In this document: in pieces, positions 20,130 through 29,882 of the stretch
How positions within the stretch are numbered: the stretch's first letter is position 1
Layout: every line of letters begins with the position of its first letter
Origin: Adiantum capillus-veneris
Lineage: Eukaryota; Streptophyta; Polypodiopsida; Polypodiales; Pteridaceae
Direction of reading: 5' to 3'
DNA: 64,000 bases
NCBI GenBank assembly: GCA_014529385.2
Contig: CM043963.1
Location: forward strand, 4,405,001-4,469,000
The notes under the pieces: model-generated
The model's input: the letters and a program-made list of their open reading frames with translations, nothing else
Databases searched by the model: none
Told to the model about the DNA's origin: nothing
Made by a program: the position numbers and the translations under genes

Positions 20130-22861
20130 GAGGTGGTGCACACAGATGTTTGGGGTCCAACCGATACTGCAAGTATACATGGTTGCAGGTATTATGTCTC
20201 TTTCATTGATGACCATACAAGGAAAGTATGGGTCTACTTCATGCGTAACAAAAGTGAAGTGTTTGGTCACTTTCAAGACTTCAAAGTCATGATTGAGAAG
20301 GAGACATATATGCAAATCAAGACATTGAGGTCAGATGGAGGGGGAGAGTACTTCTCCAATGATTTTTCAGATTTTCTGCGAATGCATGGTATACACAGGC
20401 AGTTTATATGCAGATATACTCCACAGCAGAATGGGGTCGCAGAAAGGAAAAACAGGCACATTGCAGAGGTTGCACGTGCATTGATGAATGAGAAGAACAT
20501 GCCTCATCATTTTTGGGCTGACGCTGTAAATACAGCTGTGTACATTATGAACCGGACACCTACAGCTGCGGTGCATGATGTAACACCTGAGGAAAAGTTT
20601 ACAGGTACAAAGCCTGATTTGGCACACTTGAAAGTGTTTGGCTGCATAGCTTACGTGCATGTACCAGATGAGTTGCGTAGGAAATTGGATCCTAAAGCAG
20701 AGAAATGTATTCTTGTGGGATATTCCCTTGAACAAAAGGGGTACAGGTGCTACAATCCTACTACACGAGAATTACGAGTGAGCAGAGATGTAGTCTTTGA
20801 TGAGATGAGCAGCTGGTACAGCAATGCACATGGCACTATTGGGGCTGATGTAAAAGATGATGTGGTTGTACAAAATGTGAGGCCACAGTCACAGGTTTTG
20901 AGTGGACCACAAGAGTCCTCTTCTCGTGGCTCTGTTGAGAAACCATGGAATGGTAGACTACGTACGCAGGTTACTCCACCAACAGGTACAGGAATGTATC
21001 ACGAAAAGGAAAGGAAAAGGTTGATGAACCTCCTTTTATGGTTGATGCATCATCAGGTTTTTCACATGTAGACATGGATTCAGATGGTTCTGAACAAAGT
21101 CTTGATGAGGAATTTGGAATTCCGGCTGTCAGGACACCTGGTGTAAGGAAAGTACAAGAAGATTCTAGAGGGCAAAGGAGTGACCCAGGACCGCGCAGAT
21201 CTAATAGAGTCAGAAATCCAGTTCAGAAATTGACTTATGATGGGTATCTAGCGCATCACCAAGCCTACATGGCTAAGGTGATACAGGATGTGGAGCCCAC
21301 ATGTTTTGAGGATGCAGTTGAAAATGTGCATTGGGATGATGCAATGAATGAAGAGATGGCTGCATTGGAAGCAAATGACACATGGGAGTTGGTGCCATTG
21401 CCAAGTGGCAAGAAAGCTATTGGCTGCAAATGGGTGTATAAAACCAAGCATAAGGCTGATGGTAACATTGAGCGTCACAAGGCAAGGCTGGTCGCAAAGG
21501 GTTATGCACAGACGTATGGCATAGACTATGAGGAGACCTTTGCTCCAGTGGCAAAGATGACGACAGTGAGAGCTGTCATAGCAGTGGCTGCATCTAGAGG
21601 ATGGATTATGCATCAAATGGATGTAAAGAATGCCTTCTTGAATGGTGAGTTGCAAGAGGAAGTGTATATGGATCAGCCACCTGGTTATGTCGATCCAGGT
21701 TACCCAGATTATGTATGCAGACTTCTCAAAGCTTTGTATGGTTTGAAGCAGGGCTCTAGAGCATGGTATGACAGGATTGCCAAGTATCTTGTCAGTATTG
21801 GTTTTAGGAGAGCTCATGCTGATCATTCACTCTATGTACGTGAGAGTGATGTGGGGATTGTGGTCATTACCATATATGTAGATGACCTTATTATTGTTGG
21901 TGACAATGCTATGGAGATTGACCATGTGAAGGGTCTTCTCAAACAGGAGTTTAAAATGAAAGATTTAGGCGAGTTGCGCTACTTTCTTGGCATTGAAGTG
22001 ATCAGGACTCCAAAGGGTGTATGGCTATCACAGAGACAGTATGCTTTGGACATGTTGTCAAAGTATGGTATGGCTGATTGTAAGCCAATTTCTATTCCCT
22101 TGGATGTGAATGCAAAGCTGAGTGCAGAGAAGGGTGATGTTGTTGAGGATGTCAACATGTACAGGAAGATTGTGGGTAGTCTAATCTACTTGACTATCAC
22201 GAGGCCAGACTTGAGCTACACAGTAGGCTTGGAGAGTCAGTTCATGCAACTTCCGAGGAAGCCACATTTGGATGGAGTACGACGCACACTTAGGTATGTG
22301 CAAGGTACTCTTGACTACGCATTGTTCTATGCAGCAGATGCACCATTAGCATTGTATGGGTATACATATGCAGATTGGGCAGGTAGCATTGTTGATACGA
22401 GATCTACGAGTGGCTTCATGTTCTCTTTTGGGAGTGCTGCTGTTACTTGGAGCAGCAAAAAGCAACCTACGGTTGCTTTATCGAGCACAGAGGCCGAGTA
22501 CAGAGGTGCAGCAGTTGCGGCGTGCGAGGTAGCTTGGCTACGCACATTACTTGAGGACTTGGGAGTGCAGGTGGACCAGCAAATTTTCATCCATTGTGAC
22601 AACCTCAGCAGCATGCAGTTGGCTAGGAACCCAGTGTTCCATGCTAGGACCAAACACATAGAGGTCCATTACCACTACGTTCGAGAGCGAGTGTTGGCGG
22701 GCAACATCGACTTGGTCTACGTCAGCACAGAGGAGCAGATAGCGGATATCTTTACCAAGGCCCTCGGAGCTGAGAAGCTTCGACGTTTCTGGACTATGCT
22801 TGGACTCTGCGACATGCAGAGCTCGAGGGGGAGTGTTGAGATGTCGAGCTCTACACCTTGA
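19983..22861 (+). pseudogene. pol: Cop2 ORF2: integrase, reverse transcriptase, RNase H, with one frameshift
   Basis: The integrase has VVHTDVWGP, LRSDGGGEY and NGVAERKNR, giving all three Asp/Asp/Glu positions. Its C-terminal segment reads LKVFGCIAYVHVP. The frame is then broken near 20992, where Cop2 has one G fewer than Cop3 in the run after CCAACAGGTACAG; it stops at 21071 and resumes from 21038. The RT carries WVYKTKHKADG, MDVKNAFLNGEL and the catalytic YVDD (near 21875). RNase H has VALSSTEAEYRGA and HCDNLSSMQLARNPV. As is common in Copia, the frame runs past the polypurine tract and ends a few codons into the 3' LTR. Apart from the single-base loss it looks complete. Confidence 0.88.
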
Positions 22862-22971
22862 GCTGGCATCGACTACGGGTCTTGGCCGCTTACGGAATTT
22901 ACTCACTGGCGCGTTAGGTGACCGACACGGAGGATCTCTGCCAGTGATTCTACATCTGGACTACACTTATA
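22834..22971 (+). repeat. Cop2 3' LTR, first part
   Basis: The first 138 bp of the Cop2 3' LTR, preceded by the polypurine tract GAGGGGGAG. It ends at TTATA (22967-22971), where Cop3 was inserted, and the remainder is at 28369-28557. Confidence 0.95.
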
Positions 22972-23296
22972 TGTTGAGATGTCGAGCTCTACACCTTGAG
23001 CTGGCATCCACTACGGGTCTTGGCCGCTTACGGCATTTACTCACTGGCGCGTTAGGTGACCGACACAGAGGATCTCTGCCAGTGATTCTACAGCTGGACT
23101 ACACTTATAGTGCCAGCCTAGTACGCTTCTAGCGAGTTCACACTTAGTGACCGCATGTATATATGTGCTACTTTTCAGCTTTAGCACTTAGTCATTTTGT
23201 ACTCTCTTTTCTGTGAAGAAGAAGAAGAAGAAGCTTTCCATCTCTGTGTGCTTTGTGCTTGTCTTGTGTAGCTCTCTTGCATCCTCATTCTTTACA
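22972..23296 (+). repeat. Cop3 5' LTR (325 bp)
   Basis: Begins TGTTGAGATG and ends ATTCTTTACA. It has six GAA units where the other LTRs of the family have five. TGGTATCAGAGC follows at 23297-23308 as primer-binding site. Confidence 0.95.
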
Positions 23297-23308
23297 TGGT
23301 ATCAGAGC
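23297..23308 (+). other. Cop3 primer-binding site
   Basis: TGGTATCAGAGC immediately after the 5' LTR, of the initiator tRNA-Met type. Confidence 0.93.
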
Positions 23309-23576
23309 CTGGTGCAGGCAAGAGAGGCTAAGAGAGCAAGAGCATCACAATCCCTTCGTTCGCAATCCACGACCAGATGCCAAGTTTCTCGCACAAGTTT
23401 CTGAACAGGTGTCCAAAGTGCAGTATACAGAGATTTACTGTACAAGTACAGTGGTTGTGAAACGCTTGATTGTGGACACTCGTTGAGTGTAGAAAGCGTT
23501 ACAGGAACCACGATAGCAGGTTCAGCACATTTGCAAGTTTTTGCAGATTGCAGCTATTTTGTCTTAGTGCTTCAAG

Positions 23577-25262
23577 ATGTCTGACGGTTTCAGTCAGATT
23601 GTTACTGAGAAGCTTGAGAAAAATAACTACCCTGCATGGAAGTTCAGAACAACAAATTTCCTAAAAGGAAAAGGTTATTGGGACTATATAGAAGGAGACA
23701 ATGAAAAGGAACCAGAGATTCCCGAGGCAAATGCTACAGCAGAACAAAGGAAAGCTTTGAGGGACTGGCAACAAGGCCAGAGCAAAGTGATGTATTGGCT
23801 GTCTATGAGCATCACAGATGGCATGATGGGATATCTACAGGATGCTGAAACCCCCGCCATTGCATGGAGAAACTTAGGCAGAGTGTTCGAGGTGAACACC
23901 AAGGCCAGGAAGCTTCAACTAAAGTCGGAGCTAAATCAGGTTAAGAGGAACAACCTCTCCATCAATGATTATGCTTTGAAGATCAAGAGCATCATTGAGG
24001 CTCTTGGATCTATTAAAGTCTCAGTGGAAGACGATGACATTGTCCGTGCATGCTTGGATGGTCTAGGAGATGAGTATGTACATTTTAGGTCTTCCATGAA
24101 TACAAGAGACGACATCCCCGTGTTCCAAGATTTGATTTCTATGCTTATTCTTGAGGAGAAGAACCTTGACACATCTTCTTCTCATGGCAGAAATAATTCT
24201 GAACAGGCCTTCTATTCTAACTCCAACAGAGGTAGAGGTAGAGGTCGTGGTCGAGGCCCAAGGGGTTGCAGGGGCCAATTTCTGGAAGGTCAATCAAATC
24301 AAAACAATACAGGTGGCAGGGGAAACCAGCCTCAAGGCAGGGGGAGTCAAAGAGGTCGTGGTGCAGGATCAAGCAGGCAGCAACATACTCCAGATAGTAG
24401 AGAATGTTGGACTTGTGGTGAAAGAGGTCACATGTCACGTGACTGTCCAAAGGGAAAAGCAAGTAGAAAGAGAGAACAGGGCAACTATGCATCTACTAGC
24501 AGAGATGCAGATGACAGCAAAAACGAGCGCATGTTTGTTATGCAGCATGTAATGAATACAATGACTGCAGAGAATTCCACCCAAGATGATGTTTGGTATG
24601 TGGATTCAGGTGCCTCTAATCACATGACGTCTCGTGGAGAGTGGTTTAGAGATATGCGCAAACCAGATGTGTCAGGCTATGTGCAGACAGGAGATGACAC
24701 AGCTCACCCCATTGCTCATGTAGGGGACATACCTCTAAATACGAAGAGTGGGAAATCAAAGTACTTAGCAGATGTACTTCATGTCCCAAACATTACAAAG
24801 AATCTTGTTTCTGTTGGACAAATGGTTGAGCAGGGTTTGCAGGTTCGCTTCAATCCAAATGGCTGTTATGTAGAAGATTTCCAGAATGGCTGTAAGCTGA
24901 TCACAGAGGGCAAATGTGTGGGCAGAATGTTTACGCTGAATGTAGACATGCCTGAGGTAAAAGCTGCATTATTTGCACAGGGCACAGGTGTTGTGGCTGA
25001 TGTTGACATTTGGCACAAACGCATTGGCCATGTCAATGAGCAGAGATTGCGCAGCATGCAATCAAAACAGATTGTAAAAGGTTTGCCCAAATTCAAGGTG
25101 GATGGTATGCATAAAGTGTGTGCAGCATGCCAGTTTGGAAAACAGTCAAAGGGCTCATTTCCACATGAGCGCAATGTATGTAAAAAGCACATGATTGCGC
25201 AGCATGCAATCAAAACAGATTGTAAAAGGTTTGCCCAAATTCAAGGTGGATGGTATGCATAA
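23577..25262 (+). CDS. gag: Cop3 ORF1: gag, protease and pre-integrase
   Basis: This is a 561-codon intact frame with the same order as Cop2 ORF1: gag with KNNYPAWKF and WKNLGRVFE-like segments, an Arg-Gly-rich box, a CCHC knuckle CWTCGERGHMSRDC, the protease motif WYVDSGASNHM and the pre-integrase finger. The start ATG is 280 bases after the LTR in the context AAGATGTCT. The leader differs from that of Cop2 by an extra segment of about 27 bases near 23367-23393. It ends at a TAA inside the second copy of the 148-bp duplication. The product would form the particle and cleave it, but would lack integrase and RT unless ribosomes change frame. Confidence 0.92.
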   Translation: MSDGFSQIVTEKLEKNNYPAWKFRTTNFLKGKGYWDYIEGDNEKEPEIPEANATAEQRKALRDWQQGQSKVMYWLSMSITDGMMGYLQDAETPAIAWRNLGRVFEVNTKARKLQLKSELNQVKRNNLSINDYALKIKSIIEALGSIKVSVEDDDIVRACLDGLGDEYVHFRSSMNTRDDIPVFQDLISMLILEEKNLDTSSSHGRNNSEQAFYSNSNRGRGRGRGRGPRGCRGQFLEGQSNQNNTGGRGNQPQGRGSQRGRGAGSSRQQHTPDSRECWTCGERGHMSRDCPKGKASRKREQGNYASTSRDADDSKNERMFVMQHVMNTMTAENSTQDDVWYVDSGASNHMTSRGEWFRDMRKPDVSGYVQTGDDTAHPIAHVGDIPLNTKSGKSKYLADVLHVPNITKNLVSVGQMVEQGLQVRFNPNGCYVEDFQNGCKLITEGKCVGRMFTLNVDMPEVKAALFAQGTGVVADVDIWHKRIGHVNEQRLRSMQSKQIVKGLPKFKVDGMHKVCAACQFGKQSKGSFPHERNVCKKHMIAQHAIKTDCKRFAQIQGGWYA

Positions 25263-25341
25263 AGTGTGTGCAGCATGCCAGTTTGGAAAACAGTCAAAGG
25301 GCTCATTTCCGCATGAGCGCAATGTATGTAAAAAGCCACTT
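25046..25341 (+). repeat. 148-bp tandem duplication in Cop3
   Basis: Copies begin at 25046 and 25194 with ATTGCGCAGCATGCAATC. Unit, period and position match those in Cop2, so the duplication predates the split of the two copies. Confidence 0.95.
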
Positions 25342-28074
25342 GAGGTGGTGCACACAGATGTTTGGGGTCCAACCGATACTGCAAGTATACATGGTTGCAG
25401 GTATTATGTCTCTTTCATTGATGACCATACAAGGAAAGTATGGGTCTACTTCATGCGTAACAAAAGTGAAGTGTTTGGTCACTTTCAAGACTTCAAAGTC
25501 ATGATTGAGAAGGAGACAGATATGCAAATCAAGACATTGAGGTCAGATGGAGGGGGAGAGTACTTCTCCAATGATTTTTCAGATTTTCTGCGAATGCATG
25601 GTATACACAGGCAGTTTACATGCAGATATACTCCACAGCAGAATGGGGTCGCAGAAAGGAAAAACAGGCACATTGCAGAGGTTGCACGTGCATTGATGAA
25701 TGAGAAGAACATGCCTCATCATTTCTGGGCTGAAGCTGTAAATACAGCTGTGTACATTATGAACAGGACACCTACAGCTGCGGTACATGATGTAACACCT
25801 GAGGAAAAGTTTACAGGTACAAAGCCTGATTTGGCACACTTGAAAGTGTTTGGCTGCATAGCTTACGTGCATGTACCAGATGAGTTGCGTAGGAAATTGG
25901 ATCCTAAAGTAGAGAAATGTATTCTTGTGGGATATTCCCTTGAACAAAAGGGGTACAGGTGGTACAATCCTACTACACGAGAATTACGAGTGAGCAGAGA
26001 TGTAGTCTTTGATGAGATGAGCAGCTGGTACAGTAATGCACATGGCACTATTGGGACTGATGTAAAAGATGATGTGGTTGTACAAAATGTGAGGCCACAG
26101 TCACAGGTTTTGAGTGGACCACAAGAGTCCTCTTCTCGTGTCTCTGTTGAGAAACCATGGAATGGTAGACTACGTACGCAGGTTACTCCACCAACAGGTA
26201 CAGGGAATGTATCACGAAAAGGAAAGGAAAAGGTTGATGAACCTCCCTTTATGGTTGATGCATCATCAGGTTTTTCACATGTAGACATGGATTCAGATGG
26301 TTTTGAACAAAGTCTTGATGAGGAATTTGGAATTTCGACTGTCAGGACACTTGGTGTAAGGAAAGTACAAGAAGATGCTAGAGGGCAAAGGAGTGACCCA
26401 GGACCGCGCAGATCTAATAGAGTCAGAAATCCAGTTCAGAAATTGACTTATGATGGGTATCTAGCGCATCACCAAGCCTACATGGCTAAGGTGATACAGG
26501 ATGTGGAGCCCACATGTTTTGAGGATGCAGTTGGAAATGTGCATTGGGATGATGCAATGAATGAAGAGATGGATGCATTGGAAGCAAATGACACATGGGA
26601 GTTGGTGCCATTGCCAAGTGGCAAGAAGGCTATTGGCTGTAAATGGGTGTATAAAACCAAGCATAAGGCTGATGGTAACATTGAGCGTCACAAGGCAAGG
26701 CTGGTCACAAAGGGTTATGCACAGACGTATGGCATAGACTATGAGGAGACCTTTGCTCCAGTGGCAAAGATGACGACAGTAAGAGCTGTCATAGCAGTGG
26801 CTGCATCTAGAGGATGGATTATGCATCAAATGGATGTAAAGAATGCCTTCTTGAATGGTGAGTTGCAAGAGGAAGTGTATATGGATCAGCCACCTGGTTA
26901 TGTCGATCCAGGTTACCCAGATTATGTATGCAGACTTCTCAAAGCTTTGTATGGTTTGAAGCAGGGCTCTAGAGCATGGTATGACAGGATTGCCAAGTAT
27001 CTTATCAGTATTGGTTTTAGGAGAGCTCATGCTGATCATTCACTCTATGTACGTGAGAGTGATGTGGGGATTGTGGTCATTACCATATATGTAGATGACC
27101 TTATTATTGTTGGTGACAATGCTATGGAGATTGACCATGTGAAGGGTCTTCTCAAACAGGAGTTTGAAATGAAAGATTTGGGCGAGTTGCGCTACTTTCT
27201 TGGCATTGAGGTGATCAGGACTCCAGAGGGTGTATGGCTGTCACAGAGACAATATGCTTTGGACATGTTGTCAAAGTACGGTATGGCTGATTGTAAGCCG
27301 ATTTCCATTCCCTTGGATGTGAATGCAAAGCTGAGTGCAGAGAAGGGTGATGTTGTTGAGGATGTCAATATGTACAGGAAGATGGTGGGTAGTCTAATCT
27401 ACTTGACTATCACAAGGCCAGACTTGAGCTACACAGTAGGCTTGGAGAGTCAGTTCATGCAGCTTCCGATGAAGCCACATTTGGATGGAGTACGACGCAC
27501 ACTTAGGTATGTGCAAGGGACTCTTGACTACGCATTGTTCTATGCAGCAGATGCACCATTAGCATTGTATGGGTATACAGATGCAGATTGGGCAGGTAGC
27601 ATTGTTGATAGGAGATCTACGAGTGGCTTCATGTTCTCTTTTGGGAGTGCTGCTGTTACTTGGAGTAGCAAAAAGCAGCCTACGGTTGCTTTATCGAGCA
27701 CAGAGGCCGAGTACAGAGGTGCAGCAGTTGCGGCGTGCGAGGTAGCTTGGCTACGCACATTACTTGAGGACTTGGGAGTGCAGGTGGACCAGCAGATTTT
27801 CATTCATTGTGACAACCTCAGCAGCATGCAGTTGGCTAGGAACCCAGTGTTCCATGCTAGGACCAAACACATAGAGGTCCATTACCACTACGTTCGAGAG
27901 CGAGTGTTGGCGGGCGACATCGACTTGGTCTACGTCAGCACAGAGGAGCAGATAGCGGATATCTTTACCAAGGCCCTCGGAGCTGAGAAGCTTCGACATT
28001 TCCGGACTATGCTTGGACTCTGCAACATGCAGAGCTCGAGGGGGAATGTTGAGATGTCGAGCTCTACACCTTGA
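25195..28074 (+). CDS. pol: Cop3 ORF2: integrase, reverse transcriptase, RNase H
   Basis: This is a 959-codon intact frame, overlapping ORF1 by 68 bases and in the +1 phase relative to it. Residues 1-45 repeat the pre-integrase finger. The integrase core follows with VVHTDVWGP, LRSDGGGEY and NGVAERKNR, then LKVFGCIAYVHVP. RT (about 470-720) has WVYKTKHKADG, MDVKNAFLNGEL, ALYGLKQGSRAWYD and the catalytic IYVDDLII. RNase H has YTDADWAGS, VALSSTEAEYRG and HCDNLSSMQLARNPV, so the Asp, Glu and Asp positions are filled. All catalytic motifs I can check are present. It ends nine codons inside the 3' LTR. Confidence 0.92.
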   Translation: MRSMQSKQIVKGLPKFKVDGMHKVCAACQFGKQSKGSFPHERNVCKKPLEVVHTDVWGPTDTASIHGCRYYVSFIDDHTRKVWVYFMRNKSEVFGHFQDFKVMIEKETDMQIKTLRSDGGGEYFSNDFSDFLRMHGIHRQFTCRYTPQQNGVAERKNRHIAEVARALMNEKNMPHHFWAEAVNTAVYIMNRTPTAAVHDVTPEEKFTGTKPDLAHLKVFGCIAYVHVPDELRRKLDPKVEKCILVGYSLEQKGYRWYNPTTRELRVSRDVVFDEMSSWYSNAHGTIGTDVKDDVVVQNVRPQSQVLSGPQESSSRVSVEKPWNGRLRTQVTPPTGTGNVSRKGKEKVDEPPFMVDASSGFSHVDMDSDGFEQSLDEEFGISTVRTLGVRKVQEDARGQRSDPGPRRSNRVRNPVQKLTYDGYLAHHQAYMAKVIQDVEPTCFEDAVGNVHWDDAMNEEMDALEANDTWELVPLPSGKKAIGCKWVYKTKHKADGNIERHKARLVTKGYAQTYGIDYEETFAPVAKMTTVRAVIAVAASRGWIMHQMDVKNAFLNGELQEEVYMDQPPGYVDPGYPDYVCRLLKALYGLKQGSRAWYDRIAKYLISIGFRRAHADHSLYVRESDVGIVVITIYVDDLIIVGDNAMEIDHVKGLLKQEFEMKDLGELRYFLGIEVIRTPEGVWLSQRQYALDMLSKYGMADCKPISIPLDVNAKLSAEKGDVVEDVNMYRKMVGSLIYLTITRPDLSYTVGLESQFMQLPMKPHLDGVRRTLRYVQGTLDYALFYAADAPLALYGYTDADWAGSIVDRRSTSGFMFSFGSAAVTWSSKKQPTVALSSTEAEYRGAAVAACEVAWLRTLLEDLGVQVDQQIFIHCDNLSSMQLARNPVFHARTKHIEVHYHYVRERVLAGDIDLVYVSTEEQIADIFTKALGAEKLRHFRTMLGLCNMQSSRGNVEMSSSTP
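28032..28046 (+). other. Cop3 polypurine tract
   Basis: GAGCTCGAGGGGGAA directly precedes the 3' LTR, as needed for plus-strand priming. It lies inside the pol reading frame. Confidence 0.85.
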
Positions 28075-28368
28075 GCTGGCATCCACTACGGGTCTTGGCC
28101 GCTTACGGCATTTACTCACTGTCGCGTTAGGTGACCGACACAGAGGATCTCTGCCAGTGATTCTACAGCTGGACTACACTTTCAGTGCCAGCCTAGTACG
28201 CTTCTAGCGAGTTCATACTTAGTGACCACATGTACATATGTGCTACTTTTCAGCTTTAGCACTTAGTCATTTTGTACTCTCTTTTCTGTGAAGAAGAAGA
28301 AGAAGCTTTCCATCTCTGTGTGCTTTGTGCTTGTCTTGTGTAGCTCTCTTGCATCCTCATTCTTTACA
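28047..28368 (+). repeat. Cop3 3' LTR (322 bp)
   Basis: Begins TGTTGAGATG and ends ATTCTTTACA, followed by TTATA, the right target duplication. It differs from the 5' LTR by about six bases and one GAA unit. Confidence 0.95.
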
Positions 28369-28557
28369 TTATAGTGCCAGCCTAGTACGCTTCTAGCGAG
28401 TTCACACTTAGTGACCGCATGTACATATGTGCTACTTTTCAGCTTTAGCACTTAGTCATTTTGTACTCTCTTTTCTGTGAAGAAGAAGAAGAAGCTTTCC
28501 ATCTCTGTGTGCTTTGTGCTTGTGTTGTGTAGCTCTCTTGTATCCTCATTCTTTACA
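28369..28557 (+). repeat. Cop2 3' LTR, second part
   Basis: The last 189 bp of the Cop2 3' LTR, from TTATAGTGCC to CTTTACA. Together with 22834-22971 it restores one full LTR. It is followed by GATAG, the right flank of Cop2. Confidence 0.95.
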
Positions 28558-28871
28558 GATAGCCACAAATCAACACTTTGGGAGTGCTGGTATCCTCAGC
28601 ACCAGTCGTAGGCCGAAACTCCAAATTTGCAGAGTCGGATCTGTACCCGCTGAGACCACGTAGTCGAAAATGGCCTGCGCAGAACTTTGTCGAAGCCGAG
28701 CGGTGGCCGAGATGACCTCAAAAAGAAATTCTGAGAACACCGAGCCCTTCGCGCTCACCCACAAGATTTGGGGCCGTCTCTTCGCCTATCAAATCTCACT
28801 CCAATCTGAGCAGGTGACTCTGGCTACCTGCAAATGCTGCCCCGAGCCTCGATATGAGCTCTGATACCAGT
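28558..28871 (-). other. Cop1 leader with primer-binding site
   Basis: This is the beginning of the Cop1 internal region on the minus strand. TGGTATCAGAGCTC (minus strand of 28856-28869) lies two bases inside the 5' LTR and is an initiator tRNA-Met type primer-binding site. The rest is leader without a convincing reading frame, cut at 28558 by Cop2. Confidence 0.85.
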
Positions 28872-29063
28872 TGAAGGAGTACGAGCAAAAGTGTGACACG
28901 AGAGAGAGTGCGAGAAGAAAAGCACGAAGATATGGTGAACTCGCTCTACTGTAATGTGTAGATCATAGTGATTTCTTATTAGGTTTTTACAAAAGAATAT
29001 GTGTACATACCTGGCGGTCCGCCCACTTACCTGGGCGACCACATTGGGCTTTATACCCCAACA
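28872..29063 (-). repeat. Cop1 5' LTR (192 bp)
   Basis: The match to 2447-2638 is nearly complete. On the minus strand it begins TGTTGGGGTATAAAGCCC and ends GTACTCCTTCA. The segment GGTATAAAG near its start may be a TATA box, although it is very near the LTR edge. Confidence 0.93.
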
Positions 29064-29838
29064 CATGATTCTCAAAGATACCCCTATTTTAATGCATTAT
29101 TGCAAGCATGATTAGAAAACTTTGTCAAGGGGCAATGTCATGCTTTTGTATTGCATGAGGTGTCCTTTGGAATCAAATGAAAGTCTAGGCTAATGGGACC
29201 ACAAGAAGACTTTTGCTTCCAGAAATGGACCCTATTTTGATGATTTTTGTACACAAGGTTCCAAACCAATTTGGAAAACGTATATAAAATGGGAGTCGTA
29301 GGTAATCAACTGAATTTTTTGCTCATATTTTTACTTTTTTATTTGGAGCCACGGTTGAGGAGATATGATGAAAATAGTGGACCCCAGTCTACCCACATCA
29401 TGTAGGGACAGTTCATTTTCAACTTTTCCAGTTTCTATTCACAATGGCTCTTCTCTTCTTGTGTAGACCCTTGGGGGTTCCCCTCACCTATAAAAGGGAC
29501 CTCTTCTTCCTTGAAAACCAGTGAAGCATTCAAGACATTCAAGCCATTGATGAGAGGAATTCATGAGGAAGTGAGTAATAATGCCCAATTGTACTTAGCC
29601 ACTAACATAAGCCTAAGCCTACACTTTCTCCTAGAGGATGACTAGCCATTCTTGTAAGCTATCCTTGGAAGATAAACTCTAATCGAAGAAGGTCTTGGAC
29701 TTGGGGTATCAATCAAAGTTAAATTCTTCCCTCTTCTTCTCTCTCCATCAAAAATGGTGCCGAAGGGTTTGACAAGTAAGATGTGTTCTACATTGATATT
29801 TTGTTGATTCTTTTTTGTTTTCTTTTTTATCTCTAATC

Positions 29839-29882
<44 letters not shown>

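Larger units (their letters stand above)
22972..28368 (+). mobile_element. Cop3: most intact Copia element of the window
   Basis: Cop3 is 5397 bp, plus strand, inside the 3' LTR of its relative Cop2, with a perfect 5-bp target duplication TTATA (22967-22971 and 28369-28373). Its LTRs are 22972-23296 (325 bp) and 28047-28368 (322 bp). They differ by about six substitutions and one GAA unit, by eye, so insertion is fairly recent but not very recent. Primer-binding site, polypurine tract, gag, protease, integrase, RT and RNase H are all present. The only coding fault I see is the shared 148-bp duplication that divides the polyprotein into two overlapping frames. Confidence 0.95.
17791..28557 (+). 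mobile_element. Cop2: Ty1/Copia element, 3' LTR split by Cop3
   Basis: Cop2 is a plus-strand Copia element inserted into the Cop1 leader. Its 5' LTR is 17791-18112 (322 bp). Its 3' LTR is 22834-22971 plus 28369-28557, which gives 322 bp once the 5-bp TTATA duplication of Cop3 is counted once. Flanks are GACAG (17786-17790) and GATAG (28558-28562), one C-to-T difference. The coding region is 18365-22861. It is the same family as Cop3, with a few percent difference by eye, and shares with it a 148-bp internal duplication. Confidence 0.93.

Noticed and set aside
21248-21826. 192-codon antisense frame in Cop2, also present in Cop3 (26461-27039)
   Set aside because: It lies opposite the RT coding frame, and its conservation follows from the sense strand. 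The composition is not protein-like.
22972-28368. Cop3 as a simple local duplication of Cop2
   Set aside because: The perfect TTATA duplication and exact LTR ends show insertion by integrase.
28861-28871. Possible tRNA gene fragments at TGGTATCAGAGC sites
   Set aside because: Only the primer-binding segment is present, always next to an LTR. There is no cloverleaf or A/B box.
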